Position numbers and translations under genes: made by a program. DNA of 64,000 nucleotides, from NCBI RefSeq assembly GCF_003387615.1, contig NZ_QUNS01000002.1, positions 186,001 through 250,000 of the forward strand, written 5' to 3'. This document shows positions 51,846-60,210 of this stretch, in pieces (the stretch's first letter is position 1; each line of letters opens with the position of its first letter). The notes below the pieces were generated by a model. That model had not been told where the DNA came from and did not search any database. It saw only the letters and a list, made by a program, of their open reading frames with translations. Origin of the DNA: Tenacibaculum gallaicum (lineage in GTDB: Bacteria > Bacteroidota > Bacteroidia > Flavobacteriales > Flavobacteriaceae).

Positions 51846-52280
51846 TTACTCATTTAGCCTTTCAAATACAAAATCAATAGAAAATTCATCGTTAGCAACG
51901 GTAGCTTTTAGCTGATTTTTTTCTTTCCAATAATGGAGGGAAGTAGGGAATTCGTTTTGCTTGTTTTCGGCAATAAAAGAAGAGTCTGTTTGTTGAGTAA
52001 AAGCAAATAAGGTAGGGTTTTTATTTACACCGGTTACTTGTAAAAAAAGCGAGTCGTTTTTAGTAATGATGTGCAATATTTCTTTAAAAATCGTATCCTT
52101 TTCTTTCATAGTAAAGCCAGTTCCAGAAAAATCATTTTCCCAAAACTCATAAGTCTTTTTATCAGGTTCGTTATGAAGGCGTTCCCATTTACCAAACAAC
52201 CAAGTTGGTTTTTTAATTTTCTTTTCTTGCTGACAAGAAAAAAGTAGTGTACAAGTAAAAAATAAGATTAAAATTCGCAT
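51846..52280 (-). CDS. DUF6265-like lipoprotein
   Basis: 144 residues with a lipobox (LFSC, Cys16) and a lipocalin-like pattern, LFGKWERLHNEPDKKTYEFW and SFIAENKQNEFPTSLHYW, close to the DUF6265 family. Unknown function. It is on the minus strand upstream of the YceI gene with 124 nt between them, so a separate transcript is possible. Confidence 0.7.
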   Translation of the reverse strand: MRILILFFTCTLLFSCQQEKKIKKPTWLFGKWERLHNEPDKKTYEFWENDFSGTGFTMKEKDTIFKEILHIITKNDSLFLQVTGVNKNPTLFAFTQQTDSSFIAENKQNEFPTSLHYWKEKNQLKATVANDEFSIDFVFERLNE

Positions 52281-52358
52281 AACAAAAGCCTTAATGAACT
52301 AAAGATATGAATAAAATTCGATAAAAAATCGTAAATTCGCACCCCAAGAAAAGATACT

Positions 52359-53435
52359 ATGCTAGATAAATTACAGATAGTTAAACAACGTTATGATGAG
52401 GTTTCAGACTTAATCATACAGCCAGATGTTATTTCTGATCAAAAACGTTATGTACAATTAAATAAGGAATATAAAGATTTAGGAAAGGTTGTAAAAAAAG
52501 CAGACGAGTACGAAACTTTATTAAATACTATAGAAGAGGCTAAAGAAATCATTGCTGACGGATCAGATGCAGAAATGGTAGAAATGGCGAAAATGGAAAT
52601 GGACGAAGCAAAAACTCGTATTCCTGAATTGGAAGATGAAATTAAGTTTTTACTAATTCCAAAAGATCCAGAAGATGCAAAAAATGCAGTAGTTGAATTA
52701 CGTGCAGGAACAGGAGGAGATGAAGCAAGTATTTTTGCAGGTGACTTATTTAGAATGTATACTAAGTATTGCGAAAGTAAGGGGTGGAAAGTATCTACAG
52801 TAGATTTTTCTGAAGGAACGAATGGTGGATTTAAAGAAATTCAGTTTGAAGTTTCTGGAGAAGATGTGTATGGAACGTTAAAGTTTGAAGCAGGAGTACA
52901 TCGTGTACAGCGTGTACCACAAACAGAAACACAAGGGCGTGTACATACATCGGCAGCAACCTGTATGGTATTTCCAGAAGCAGAAGAGTTTGATGTAGAA
53001 ATCAATCCAAAAGATGTACGTATCGATTTTTTCTGTTCATCAGGACCAGGAGGACAGTCGGTAAACACAACATATTCTGCAGTACGTTTAACACACATCC
53101 CTACAGGATTGGTAGCGCAATGCCAAGATCAAAAATCGCAGCATAAAAACAAAGAAAAAGCATTTAAAGTGTTACGTTCTCGTTTATATGATATGGAGTT
53201 AGCGAAGAAGCAAGAAGCTGATGCTGCAAAACGTGGTTCGATGGTAACCTCAGGAGACCGTTCAGCAAAAATTAGAACATACAATTATCCGCAAGGACGT
53301 GTAACAGATCACAGAATAGGATTAACCTTATACGATTTATCAAATATTGTAAACGGAGATATTCAAAAAATTATAGATGAGTTAATGCTCGCAGAAAACA
53401 CTTCTAAGTTAAAAGAATTAGGAGAAACTATTTAA
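52359..53435 (+). CDS. prfA: Peptide chain release factor 1
   Basis: 358 residues. Recognises UAA and UAG and hydrolyses peptidyl-tRNA. The GGQ catalytic motif is in [20 protein letters not shown]; the stop-codon-reading region is that of RF1. Start ATG 52359; a TAAATTCG box (52332-52339) is a near-consensus -7 element. In Bacteroidota RF1 and RF2 are both normal. Ends with a strong terminator. Confidence 0.96.
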   Translation: MLDKLQIVKQRYDEVSDLIIQPDVISDQKRYVQLNKEYKDLGKVVKKADEYETLLNTIEEAKEIIADGSDAEMVEMAKMEMDEAKTRIPELEDEIKFLLIPKDPEDAKNAVVELRAGTGGDEASIFAGDLFRMYTKYCESKGWKVSTVDFSEGTNGGFKEIQFEVSGEDVYGTLKFEAGVHRVQRVPQTETQGRVHTSAATCMVFPEAEEFDVEINPKDVRIDFFCSSGPGGQSVNTTYSAVRLTHIPTGLVAQCQDQKSQHKNKEKAFKVLRSRLYDMELAKKQEADAAKRGSMVTSGDRSAKIRTYNYPQGRVTDHRIGLTLYDLSNIVNGDIQKIIDELMLAENTSKLKELGETI

Positions 53436-53437
53436 TT

Positions 53438-53470
53438 AAAAGGCGTTACTATCGTAGTAACGCCTTTTTT
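53438..53470 (+). terminator. Terminator of prfA
   Basis: AAAAGGCGTTACTA pairs with TAGTAACGCCTTTTTT across TCG. Confidence 0.9.
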
Positions 53471-53735
53471 AATGTCTCAAATTCTTGTAGAGCCGATAAA
53501 TAAAACATACCTTTGCAGAATATTAATGTTCTGTCCTTTTTGGAGAAAATCTACAAGTCTTTATACTATTTTTCTGTTACCGTCAGATACTATAGTCTTC
53601 AGTTGCTTTACAAAGCGTTTTCAATAGAATTTTTAATCTAAAATAAATATCATGTAAATCATAGTTCATACTATGTGTAGTATTGCGCTGTAATTTATAT
53701 GACTTAAAGTATGTCTAATAATAAAACCTTATAGT
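53471..53735 (+). promoter_or_regulatory. Promoter and long leader of rpsU
   Basis: TACCTTTG (53508-53515) with CTTG 20 nt upstream is a likely promoter, which leaves a leader of about 210 nt. Just after it is the near-palindrome AGAATATTAATGTTCT. A perfect ATACTA-TGTG-TAGTAT hairpin lies at 53668-53683, about 50 nt before the ATG. No Shine-Dalgarno is seen within 20 nt of the start; the only GGAG is at 53542-53545. Confidence 0.55.
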
Positions 53736-53924
53736 ATGTTAAGAATAGTTGTAAAAGAAGGTGAAAATATCGATAGAGCCTTAAAACGTTACAAGCGTAA
53801 GTTTAGAAATGTAAAAGTTTTACAAGAATTAAGAGAAAGAAAGCAATACACGAAGCCTTCTGTAACTAGAAGAGCACAAGTTCAAAAAGCGGCTTATAAA
53901 GAGCAGTTATTTAAAGAAGAATAG
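53736..53924 (+). CDS. rpsU: 30S ribosomal protein S21
   Basis: 62 residues, starting MLRIVVKEGENIDRALKRYK, with basic helices RKFRNVKVLQELRERKQYTK and VTRRAQVQKAAYKEQ typical of bS21. In the Flavobacterium johnsoniae ribosome bS21, with bS18 and bS6, holds the 16S rRNA anti-Shine-Dalgarno in a pocket, so this protein bears on start selection across the genome. It has a long leader and a terminator right after it. Confidence 0.93.
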   Translation: MLRIVVKEGENIDRALKRYKRKFRNVKVLQELRERKQYTKPSVTRRAQVQKAAYKEQLFKEE

Positions 53925-53945
53925 TAGTATAGCTATATAAAATAC

Positions 53946-53977
53946 AAAAGCGCAACCAATTTGGTTGCGCTTTTTTG
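53946..53977. terminator. Terminator after rpsU, copy 1 of a duplicated hairpin
   Basis: AAGCGCAACCAA pairs with TTGGTTGCGCTT around one T, then a T-run. It is very like the hairpin at 54583-54613; the two flank the hydrolase gene. Confidence 0.87.
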
Positions 53978-53981
53978 TTTT

Positions 53982-54545
53982 TTACAATTCTTGTAAGTTT
54001 CTTTTTATCTCTTTTATTAAAAAAGGAAATTCAGTAACCCCATCTCTGTCTATAAAATGTTTTCCTTCTTTAAGAAGGGTAAATTTAGCTTCTAATTTCT
54101 CTGCCATAGTTTTAGAGTATTCGAAAGGAATAATATCATCATCAGTGGCAGATATCGCAATTCTTATTTTGGTTATTTCTTTTAAGTAACTATAATTTAG
54201 CTTGGGTTTTACAAATTCAATTAATTCAGGAATGGGAGTAGATTCAACGAATCCTGAAATTAGAAATAAGCCTTTAATTTTAGTTATGTTTAACTTATTT
54301 AAAAAGTTTAAAATAGTTACACACCCTAAGCTATGACCAACAAAAATTGTTTTTTCATTTATTTCTTTTACATGATTTTCTAGAAACTCAACCCATTCAC
54401 TTAGTTTAGGGTTTTGAGAGTTAGGCATTTTTAAAATAGAAACTTCAATAGAGTCATTTTTTAAATTCTTTTTAAAATCCTGAAACCAGTTAGAATAAGG
54501 AGATGCTGTATATCCATGAATTACATAGATTTTATATTTGTCCAT
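53982..54545 (-). CDS. RBBP9/YdeN family alpha/beta hydrolase
   Basis: 187 residues; KIYVIHGYTASPYSNWFQDF at the start, the nucleophile elbow FVGHSLGCVTILNFL with the catalytic Ser, ISATDDDIIPFEYSKTM with the Asp, and KEGKHFIDRDGVTEFP with the His. These are small serine hydrolases of uncertain substrate. It is alone between rpsU and the S46 peptidase and is flanked by two similar terminators, which suggests later insertion. Confidence 0.87.
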   Translation of the reverse strand: MDKYKIYVIHGYTASPYSNWFQDFKKNLKNDSIEVSILKMPNSQNPKLSEWVEFLENHVKEINEKTIFVGHSLGCVTILNFLNKLNITKIKGLFLISGFVESTPIPELIEFVKPKLNYSYLKEITKIRIAISATDDDIIPFEYSKTMAEKLEAKFTLLKEGKHFIDRDGVTEFPFLIKEIKRNLQEL

Positions 54546-54582
54546 AGTTATTAATTTGTTTCGGTGTGTCTTCTTAAAATAA

Positions 54583-54613
54583 AAAAACGCAACCCAATTG
54601 GTTACGCTTTTTT
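54583..54613. terminator. Terminator-like hairpin, copy 2, degenerate
   Basis: The 31 nt match copy 1 (53946) at 27 positions. Two G-to-A differences fall in the stem and weaken it. Lies at the 3' side of the S46 peptidase gene. Confidence 0.65.
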
Positions 54614-54636
54614 AGGACGACACATATTAATTTAGA

Positions 54637-56769
54637 TTACTCTATAACAGTTAATTCGTCTACAATACGTTTAGCACCAGCATACTTGTCAATTAACCAA
54701 AGTACATATCGAATGTCTACATTAATAGTTCGTTGTAAGTTTTTGTCAAAAATAACATCACCAGCCATCGCTTCAATATTACCATCAAAAGCTAGTCCTA
54801 TTAGTTCACCTTTTCCGTTTAAAACAGGTGAACCAGAATTTCCTCCTGTAATATCGTTATCAGATAAGAAGTTTACAGGTAATTCACCTTTACTGTTAGC
54901 ATATTTTCCATAATTTTTTTTCTCATAGATATTTAACATGTCTTTAGATAAATCAAACTCGCTATCGTTTGGTTTGTATTTTTTAACCATTCCTTTTAAC
55001 GTTGTGTAATTATTAATACTGGCATCGTTTCTAGGGTCTTTTGGTAAAGCTCTTACTTTTCCGTAGGTTAAACGTAAAGTGGAGTTAGCATCTGGATATT
55101 TAATATTGCTTAGACCAGATTTACGTAAACCATCCACTAATAATCTAAATGATTTTTGGTAATCGTTTAAAGGTTGTACTAAGTTTTCAGGTTGCTCTCT
55201 GTATTTGCCTAGTAATTGAGATGATAAGATATATAGTGGATCATTAGCTAATAACTCTTTGTTTGGGTACTTTAAGAAAGCCATAACACGCTCTTTAGAT
55301 GTAAAAATACTTAACTCAAAAATAGCATCGATATAATCAGTAAAGTCACTGTTTTTAGCTATGATTTCAGGTAATTCATAATTTGCTTTAGCAGCATATA
55401 ATTTAAGTTGCTCAGCTAAAACCTCTTTTTCTAAAGGTAGATGATAGTTTGTATAATTACTTTCTATAAAGGCATTTAATCTAGGCATTAAATTCTTACG
55501 AGCAGCTTCATTAGCATCAATATAAGACTCAAATCCTTTACCTATTCGATATGGTAAAACTGCAAATTTACTAGAACGTAATAATAACATTAAGTAGTTA
55601 TCATGTTTTGCTTTATTGTTGGTTAAGTTGTAATAATTGTTGATGTTAGTAACAACATTTCCGTAAGTAGCTTTGTTAGACTTTTTGTTAGCCCATTTGT
55701 CAAATTTTTTTTCAACTTTACGTTTAGCCTCAGCAGTTTTATGAGCTGTTAAAGCATCAATCATACCTTGTCTATTTTTCCAGTAATTGGCTATACCAGC
55801 ATATTGAGATGCATACATCAAGTTTATTGAAGCATCTTTATCCATGTATTTTTTCATTACATCCATGCTAAGTTTAGATCCTTCTACCCAAGCAGGATAT
55901 GCATAGTTTACGTTTTGTTCAATTCCTTCTGCAGGCATCCAACGATTTGTTCTACCAGGATAACCTAAAATCATTGCAAAATCATTTTCTTTTACACCTT
56001 TAATATTAACAGGTAAATGGTATTTTGCTTTTAGCGGTACGTTATTTTCAGAATATTCAGCAGGGTTTCCTTCTGCATCCGCATATACTCTAAATAAAGA
56101 AAAATCTCCTGTATGACGTGGCCATTCCCAGTTATCAGTGTCTCCACCGTATTTACCAACTTTATCAGAAGGTGTACCTACTAATCGTACATCTTTATAA
56201 TCTTCGTATACAAAATAGTAATATTCATTTCCTTGGAAAAAAGAACGTACAGAAACAGTGTATTTACCACCTTCGTTGTTTTCTTGTTCTATTTTTGCGA
56301 TTTCTTTGTTAATAGCAGCTTCACGTTCTTTTTCTGTCATAGAATCGTTTACATTAGATAAAATACGTTTAGAAACGTCATCCATTCTAACAAAGAATCG
56401 AACAAAAAGGCTTTCTGGTTTAAGCTCGTCTTTTAATGTTTTAGCCCAGTACCCATTTTTAAGGTGATTTTGCTCTTCTGAAGATAATTCTGCAATAGCA
56501 TTATAACCACAATGGTGATTTGTAAGTACTAATCCATTATCAGAAATAATACTAGCTGTACAACCACCGTTAAATTGAACGATAGCATCTTTAAGGCTTT
56601 GATTGTTGATACTGTAAATTTCTTCTGCGGTTAGTTGAAGTCCCATTTTTTGCATATCACGTTCGTTTAAACGCTTAATATGCATTAAAAACCACATTCC
56701 TTCATTGGCGAACAATGAAGCAGGTAGTAAGATTAAAAAAGCAATTAAAAAAAGGCTTGTTTTTTTCAT
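54637..56769 (-). CDS. S46 family dipeptidyl-peptidase (DPP7-like)
   Basis: 710 residues with a signal peptide (ending near SLFA). The S46 catalytic triad is visible: GLVLTNHHCGY (His85), GDTDNWEWPRHTGDFSLFRV (Asp region) and GGNSGSPVLNG (Ser645 by analogy with GDSGGP proteases). These envelope enzymes release dipeptides. The residue 18 after the serine, which is Gly in DPP7 and Arg in DPP11, is Gly663 (AFDGN), so a hydrophobic-P1 DPP7-type specificity is inferred. Minus strand, single gene. Confidence 0.9.
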   Translation of the reverse strand: MKKTSLFLIAFLILLPASLFANEGMWFLMHIKRLNERDMQKMGLQLTAEEIYSINNQSLKDAIVQFNGGCTASIISDNGLVLTNHHCGYNAIAELSSEEQNHLKNGYWAKTLKDELKPESLFVRFFVRMDDVSKRILSNVNDSMTEKEREAAINKEIAKIEQENNEGGKYTVSVRSFFQGNEYYYFVYEDYKDVRLVGTPSDKVGKYGGDTDNWEWPRHTGDFSLFRVYADAEGNPAEYSENNVPLKAKYHLPVNIKGVKENDFAMILGYPGRTNRWMPAEGIEQNVNYAYPAWVEGSKLSMDVMKKYMDKDASINLMYASQYAGIANYWKNRQGMIDALTAHKTAEAKRKVEKKFDKWANKKSNKATYGNVVTNINNYYNLTNNKAKHDNYLMLLLRSSKFAVLPYRIGKGFESYIDANEAARKNLMPRLNAFIESNYTNYHLPLEKEVLAEQLKLYAAKANYELPEIIAKNSDFTDYIDAIFELSIFTSKERVMAFLKYPNKELLANDPLYILSSQLLGKYREQPENLVQPLNDYQKSFRLLVDGLRKSGLSNIKYPDANSTLRLTYGKVRALPKDPRNDASINNYTTLKGMVKKYKPNDSEFDLSKDMLNIYEKKNYGKYANSKGELPVNFLSDNDITGGNSGSPVLNGKGELIGLAFDGNIEAMAGDVIFDKNLQRTINVDIRYVLWLIDKYAGAKRIVDELTVIE

Positions 56770-56995
56770 AATATAGTTTGAATAATAAAAAATTAGGTTG
56801 ATTTTGTTTTTTAGTTTAGAATATCATCTTTTAAAAAACATTAAGTTCTTTAATCAATTAAAGAATCAGCTCGTAAAAATACTCAATAATTTATTTTGTA
56901 TAAGGAAGTAAACGTTAAAAAAATATAAGGATACGTATGTTAATTTTAACACAATAGATAGCGAAGAAACGAGCTTTATAATTTTTTAAAAAATA

Positions 56996-57024
56996 TCCCT
57001 TACAAAATTAGGCTTGTAAGGGAT
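56996..57024 (-). terminator. Terminator-like hairpin next to the attachment site
   Basis: ATCCC and TACAA pair with TTGTA and GGGAT around an AATTAGGC-type loop; on the minus strand the stem is followed by a T-run (plus-strand AATTTTTTAAAAAATAT). It fits the terminator of an RNA gene whose 3' end is at 57030. Confidence 0.65.
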
Positions 57025-57029
57025 TATTG

Positions 57030-57045
57030 TGGAGACGCCGAGAAT
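57030..57045 (-). other. ssrA: Putative attachment site (tmRNA or tRNA 3' end fragment)
   Basis: On the minus strand the fragment reads ATTCTCGGCGTCTCCA, the T-stem and acceptor 3' end of a tRNA-like molecule, closest in my recollection to a Bacteroidota tmRNA. The rest of the gene is not present in either direction. The recombinase begins 144 nt away, so this is the likely crossover side of an integrated element. The intact gene should be at the other end, beyond the window. Confidence 0.6.
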
Positions 57046-57188
57046 AGACCTTCTTTTATCTTGTTATAGCTAAACCTTTACTGTGTCTACTGAAAACAAT
57101 GGGTTTATGAAATTTTTATAATTTATTTTATGGTAAATTATATATCAAATACTACCTTTACTGACACCTAAATTGACACCCATTTGCT

Positions 57189-58433
57189 ATGACATGTACA
57201 TTTAACCTTAAGGATAAAAAGAAAGATGGATTAACCTTAATTTATTTAAAAGCTTATTTTAAAAAAGAAGGAAAAAGATTTGTTTACTCAACAGGTGAGT
57301 CTATTCATCCAAAGGAATGGGATTTTAAAAATAGACAGCCTAGTAATTTAACAGGAAGAACTTCGCAAGCAGATAGTCATAGGACTATAAAAAGACAATT
57401 AGATAGGTATTCTAATTTGTTTTTGCTCATTACGGAAACTTATAAGAATACAAATCAAGAGTTAACCGTTGAGAAAATTAGACAAGAATTTGATAAAGAA
57501 TTTAAAAGAGTTACTGCTGGAAAAAATAAATTTTATGAAGCCTATGAAGAGTTCATGTCTTTTAAGCAAAAAAATCAAGAATGGTCTAAAGCAACGATAA
57601 AAAGATATAATAATATCAAAGCTTTACTAGAAGATTTTGAAAAAACAAAAAAGTACAAAATCACATTTGACACGATTAACCAAAAATTTTATACTGAGTT
57701 TACCGATTTTTGTATGGTAAACAGAGGGCATATTAATAATACATTTACCAGAAACGTTGGGTTGGTTAAAACTTTTCTTTTTTGGGCTTTGAAAAATGGT
57801 TATACCTATAAAGCAGATTTTATAAGTTTTAAGAAGAAGCCTAAAGTTATTACAAATCAGATAGCTCTTAGAAAAGAAGATTTAGAGATTTTGTTAAAAT
57901 CTGAGATGCCTTCTAAGAAATTAGAACGTGTGAAGGATGTTTTTATCTTTTCATGTGTTACAGGTATGAGGTTTGGTGAATTAAAGTTTGTTTCTAAAAA
58001 TATTATAGACGGGAAAACATTATTACTTAAAGAAGAAAAAGGGTCAGGTAAAAAGAGTAGAGAGATTCCTTTGAGTAGTATTGCCTTACATGTTTTAGAT
58101 AAATATGATTATACTTTGCCAATAATTGCTAATCAGAAATACAATGATTATATAAAAGATGTTTTTGAAGAAGCGGGCTATACTCATAATGTTATGAAAA
58201 CTTCTACTAGAGGTAAAGAAGTAATACGAGAAGAAATGCCTTTTTACAAGAGAATAAGTTCTCATACAGCTAGAAGAACCTTTATTACTATGATGAAAAG
58301 AAATGGTAAGAGTGATAAACTAATAGCGGAAATTTCTGGACATAATGATATGAAAACACTAAATCAATATTACCAAGTTTCAAATGAAGATGTTAAAGAT
58401 GCTGTAAATGAAACTTTTGATATAAAATTTTAA
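57189..58433 (+). CDS. Tyrosine recombinase / integrase
   Basis: 414 residues. An N-terminal arm-binding domain (YSTGESIHPKEWDFKNRQ), a SAM-like core-binding domain (about 112-205) and a catalytic domain with Arg261 in CVTGMRFGEL, His359-x-x-Arg362 in SSHTARRTFI, His385 in ISGHND and Tyr394 as the probable nucleophile in NQYYQV. It catalyses integration and excision. Its closeness to the putative attachment site and outward position mark the left end of the element. Confidence 0.93.
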   Translation: MTCTFNLKDKKKDGLTLIYLKAYFKKEGKRFVYSTGESIHPKEWDFKNRQPSNLTGRTSQADSHRTIKRQLDRYSNLFLLITETYKNTNQELTVEKIRQEFDKEFKRVTAGKNKFYEAYEEFMSFKQKNQEWSKATIKRYNNIKALLEDFEKTKKYKITFDTINQKFYTEFTDFCMVNRGHINNTFTRNVGLVKTFLFWALKNGYTYKADFISFKKKPKVITNQIALRKEDLEILLKSEMPSKKLERVKDVFIFSCVTGMRFGELKFVSKNIIDGKTLLLKEEKGSGKKSREIPLSSIALHVLDKYDYTLPIIANQKYNDYIKDVFEEAGYTHNVMKTSTRGKEVIREEMPFYKRISSHTARRTFITMMKRNGKSDKLIAEISGHNDMKTLNQYYQVSNEDVKDAVNETFDIKF

Positions 58434-58447
58434 AAGAATAGTAAATA

Positions 58448-59359
58448 ATGAATTACGGAAAAGAGTTTATAAAACTATACAATGAAGAACTTTCTGCTTT
58501 TAAAAAAGTTATTACAGAAAGAATTGAAAAAGACTATGGATCTCCTGAAATGGCAAATGATTTATACTCTAAGTATAACAGCGAAATTCAAAGAAGGGTT
58601 AATGATCTTAAAGAAAAGGATAATATAGGTATGAAGGAATCATCTTTAACTGGTATATCCTTAGGTTATATGTATGGTAAAGAGTATAAATTTAATAGAG
58701 TAGAAAATATAATAAACAGAGATGTGTATCAATATTTTTTAAGTAATGGAAAATGTTCTCAGTATAAAAACTTTAGTCATTTCATTCAGTGTTTTTCAAA
58801 GTCCTTAACTCTTCATAGTTATAGAAGCTTTTTGAACGAAAATAGAAAGCTTTTTTATTCTTTATTAGATGAAGAAAAAGCAAATGAATTTTTTAATATA
58901 AAGTATATTAAAGATGATTTAAATGTATTGACTATAAGTAAAAAGCATTTAGAAACTTCTGAAAATAAAAATAAAGAAAACTTTACTTCACAAGAAGTTG
59001 ATAAAAAAGCAGAAACAAAGAATGTTAACTTGAATAAAGAAAAACATGAAAATCCTTTTACCGAAGAGGAAAAATTTATTTTAATACATTATTTGTTTAA
59101 ACATGAAAGATCACAAGAAAAGAAGTTATCAGTTTATGAATTAACTCTAATTTTAAAAATTTCTTGTGGGGTATTTACAGATAAAAGACTCGAAAAAGTT
59201 AAAGATACTGTTTATGAAAAATATCATAAAGGGTATGATTACTATAGTGTCTCGAAGAAAGAAAAGAGAAATAAATTAAATATTTTAATAGATAAATGTG
59301 AAGCCTATGAACTGAAAGTATTCTCACAATATTTATACAATCAGCTTTCAAAAATATAA
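58448..59359 (+). CDS. Hypothetical protein of the element
   Basis: 303 residues, highly charged (Lys/Glu) and helical, with no signal or membrane segment. The N-terminal part has FKKVITERIEKDYGSPEMAN, the middle a polar linker (about 172-205), and the C-terminal part FILIHYLFKHERSQEK and VYELTLILKISCGVFTD, a possible winged-helix region. Lies 14 nt after the recombinase. I do not recognise it. Confidence 0.75.
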   Translation: MNYGKEFIKLYNEELSAFKKVITERIEKDYGSPEMANDLYSKYNSEIQRRVNDLKEKDNIGMKESSLTGISLGYMYGKEYKFNRVENIINRDVYQYFLSNGKCSQYKNFSHFIQCFSKSLTLHSYRSFLNENRKLFYSLLDEEKANEFFNIKYIKDDLNVLTISKKHLETSENKNKENFTSQEVDKKAETKNVNLNKEKHENPFTEEEKFILIHYLFKHERSQEKKLSVYELTLILKISCGVFTDKRLEKVKDTVYEKYHKGYDYYSVSKKEKRNKLNILIDKCEAYELKVFSQYLYNQLSKI

Positions 59360-59588
59360 TTTTTTACTCCAAAAGTTACTGATTTTATTAATTAAATATT
59401 GTTTAAGTTATTGAAATTTAATTTGTTGTTTTACTCCAAGCTTCCCCCGAGCTTACTCCATCTTCTTTAATTTTACCATTAAACCAATAATCTTTGCGGT
59501 AATAAAACATAAATATTCAATCCATGGATATTAGTAATTACTGAATATGATATGTTTTTAAATATTAATTAAAATAAAAAAACATATT

Positions 59589-59882
59589 ATGAAAAATATA
59601 ATAGTAACAACACCCGAAGAACTTATAGGTATAATTGATACAGCTGTATCAACAAGAATCAATCCATTAGAAGATTTAATCAACAGTAAGTTAAATCCAA
59701 AAAAAGAAAATGTAACGGTTAAAGAAGCAGCAAAAAGGTTAAACGTTACAGAACTTACGATAAGAAACTACATTAAAAAAGGAGTGATTGATGCCTCAAA
59801 AATTGGAAGAAGAATTGTTATAAACCTTGAAGCTTTGGAGAATACATTAAAGGAGGTTAAATCTTTAAAATATCGTAGATAG
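59589..59882 (+). CDS. Helix-turn-helix (excisionase/MerR-like) DNA-binding protein
   Basis: 97 residues. The C-terminal half has VKEAAKRLNVTELTIRNYIK with GVIDASKIGRRIVIN, the HTH plus wing pattern of the excisionase family (HTH_17). The N-terminal half is a helical segment. Probably an excisionase or regulator for replication genes that follow after 1 nt. Confidence 0.87.
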   Translation: MKNIIVTTPEELIGIIDTAVSTRINPLEDLINSKLNPKKENVTVKEAAKRLNVTELTIRNYIKKGVIDASKIGRRIVINLEALENTLKEVKSLKYRR

Positions 59883-59883
59883 T

Positions 59884-60204
59884 ATGGAAGATTTTAATAT
59901 GCAAAGTGAGTTCTTTAACACTAATTTGATTCTTATAGCTGATAATCTTCAGTCAGAAATGTACAAATTGAAAGTCAACAGAGTATCAGATTTTCTGTTA
60001 AGTAAACATTTAGAATTTTATACTAATGAAATAGATAAGATTAAAGGTTTGATAGGAAATAATCCGAGGTTTAAATGGCAACTTTTAGAACAAGAAATTG
60101 ACTCTAATTTTAAAAAAGATAAGTCATTAACAGGAGCAAATATCTTTTTCGATTGGAAACATGATGTAAGTCCTAATAGAGTAGTGCTAAACTTTAAACT
60201 ATAG
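59884..60204 (+). CDS. Hypothetical protein of the element
   Basis: 106 residues, starting 1 nt after the HTH gene. Helical (FFNTNLILIADNLQSEMYKL, FLLSKHLEFYTNEIDKIKGL) and ending DWKHDVSPNRVVLNFKL. It precedes the primase-helicase by 6 nt, so a part in replication is inferred from position only. Confidence 0.65.
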   Translation: MEDFNMQSEFFNTNLILIADNLQSEMYKLKVNRVSDFLLSKHLEFYTNEIDKIKGLIGNNPRFKWQLLEQEIDSNFKKDKSLTGANIFFDWKHDVSPNRVVLNFKL

Positions 60205-60210
60205 GTTGTT

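Larger units (their letters stand above)
56770..57188. other. Junction between the core genome and an integrative element
   Basis: About 420 nt with no protein gene. The left half would hold the S46 peptidase promoter. At 56996-57045 are a terminator-like hairpin and a tRNA/tmRNA 3'-end fragment; the recombinase gene starts at 57189. Confidence 0.65.
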
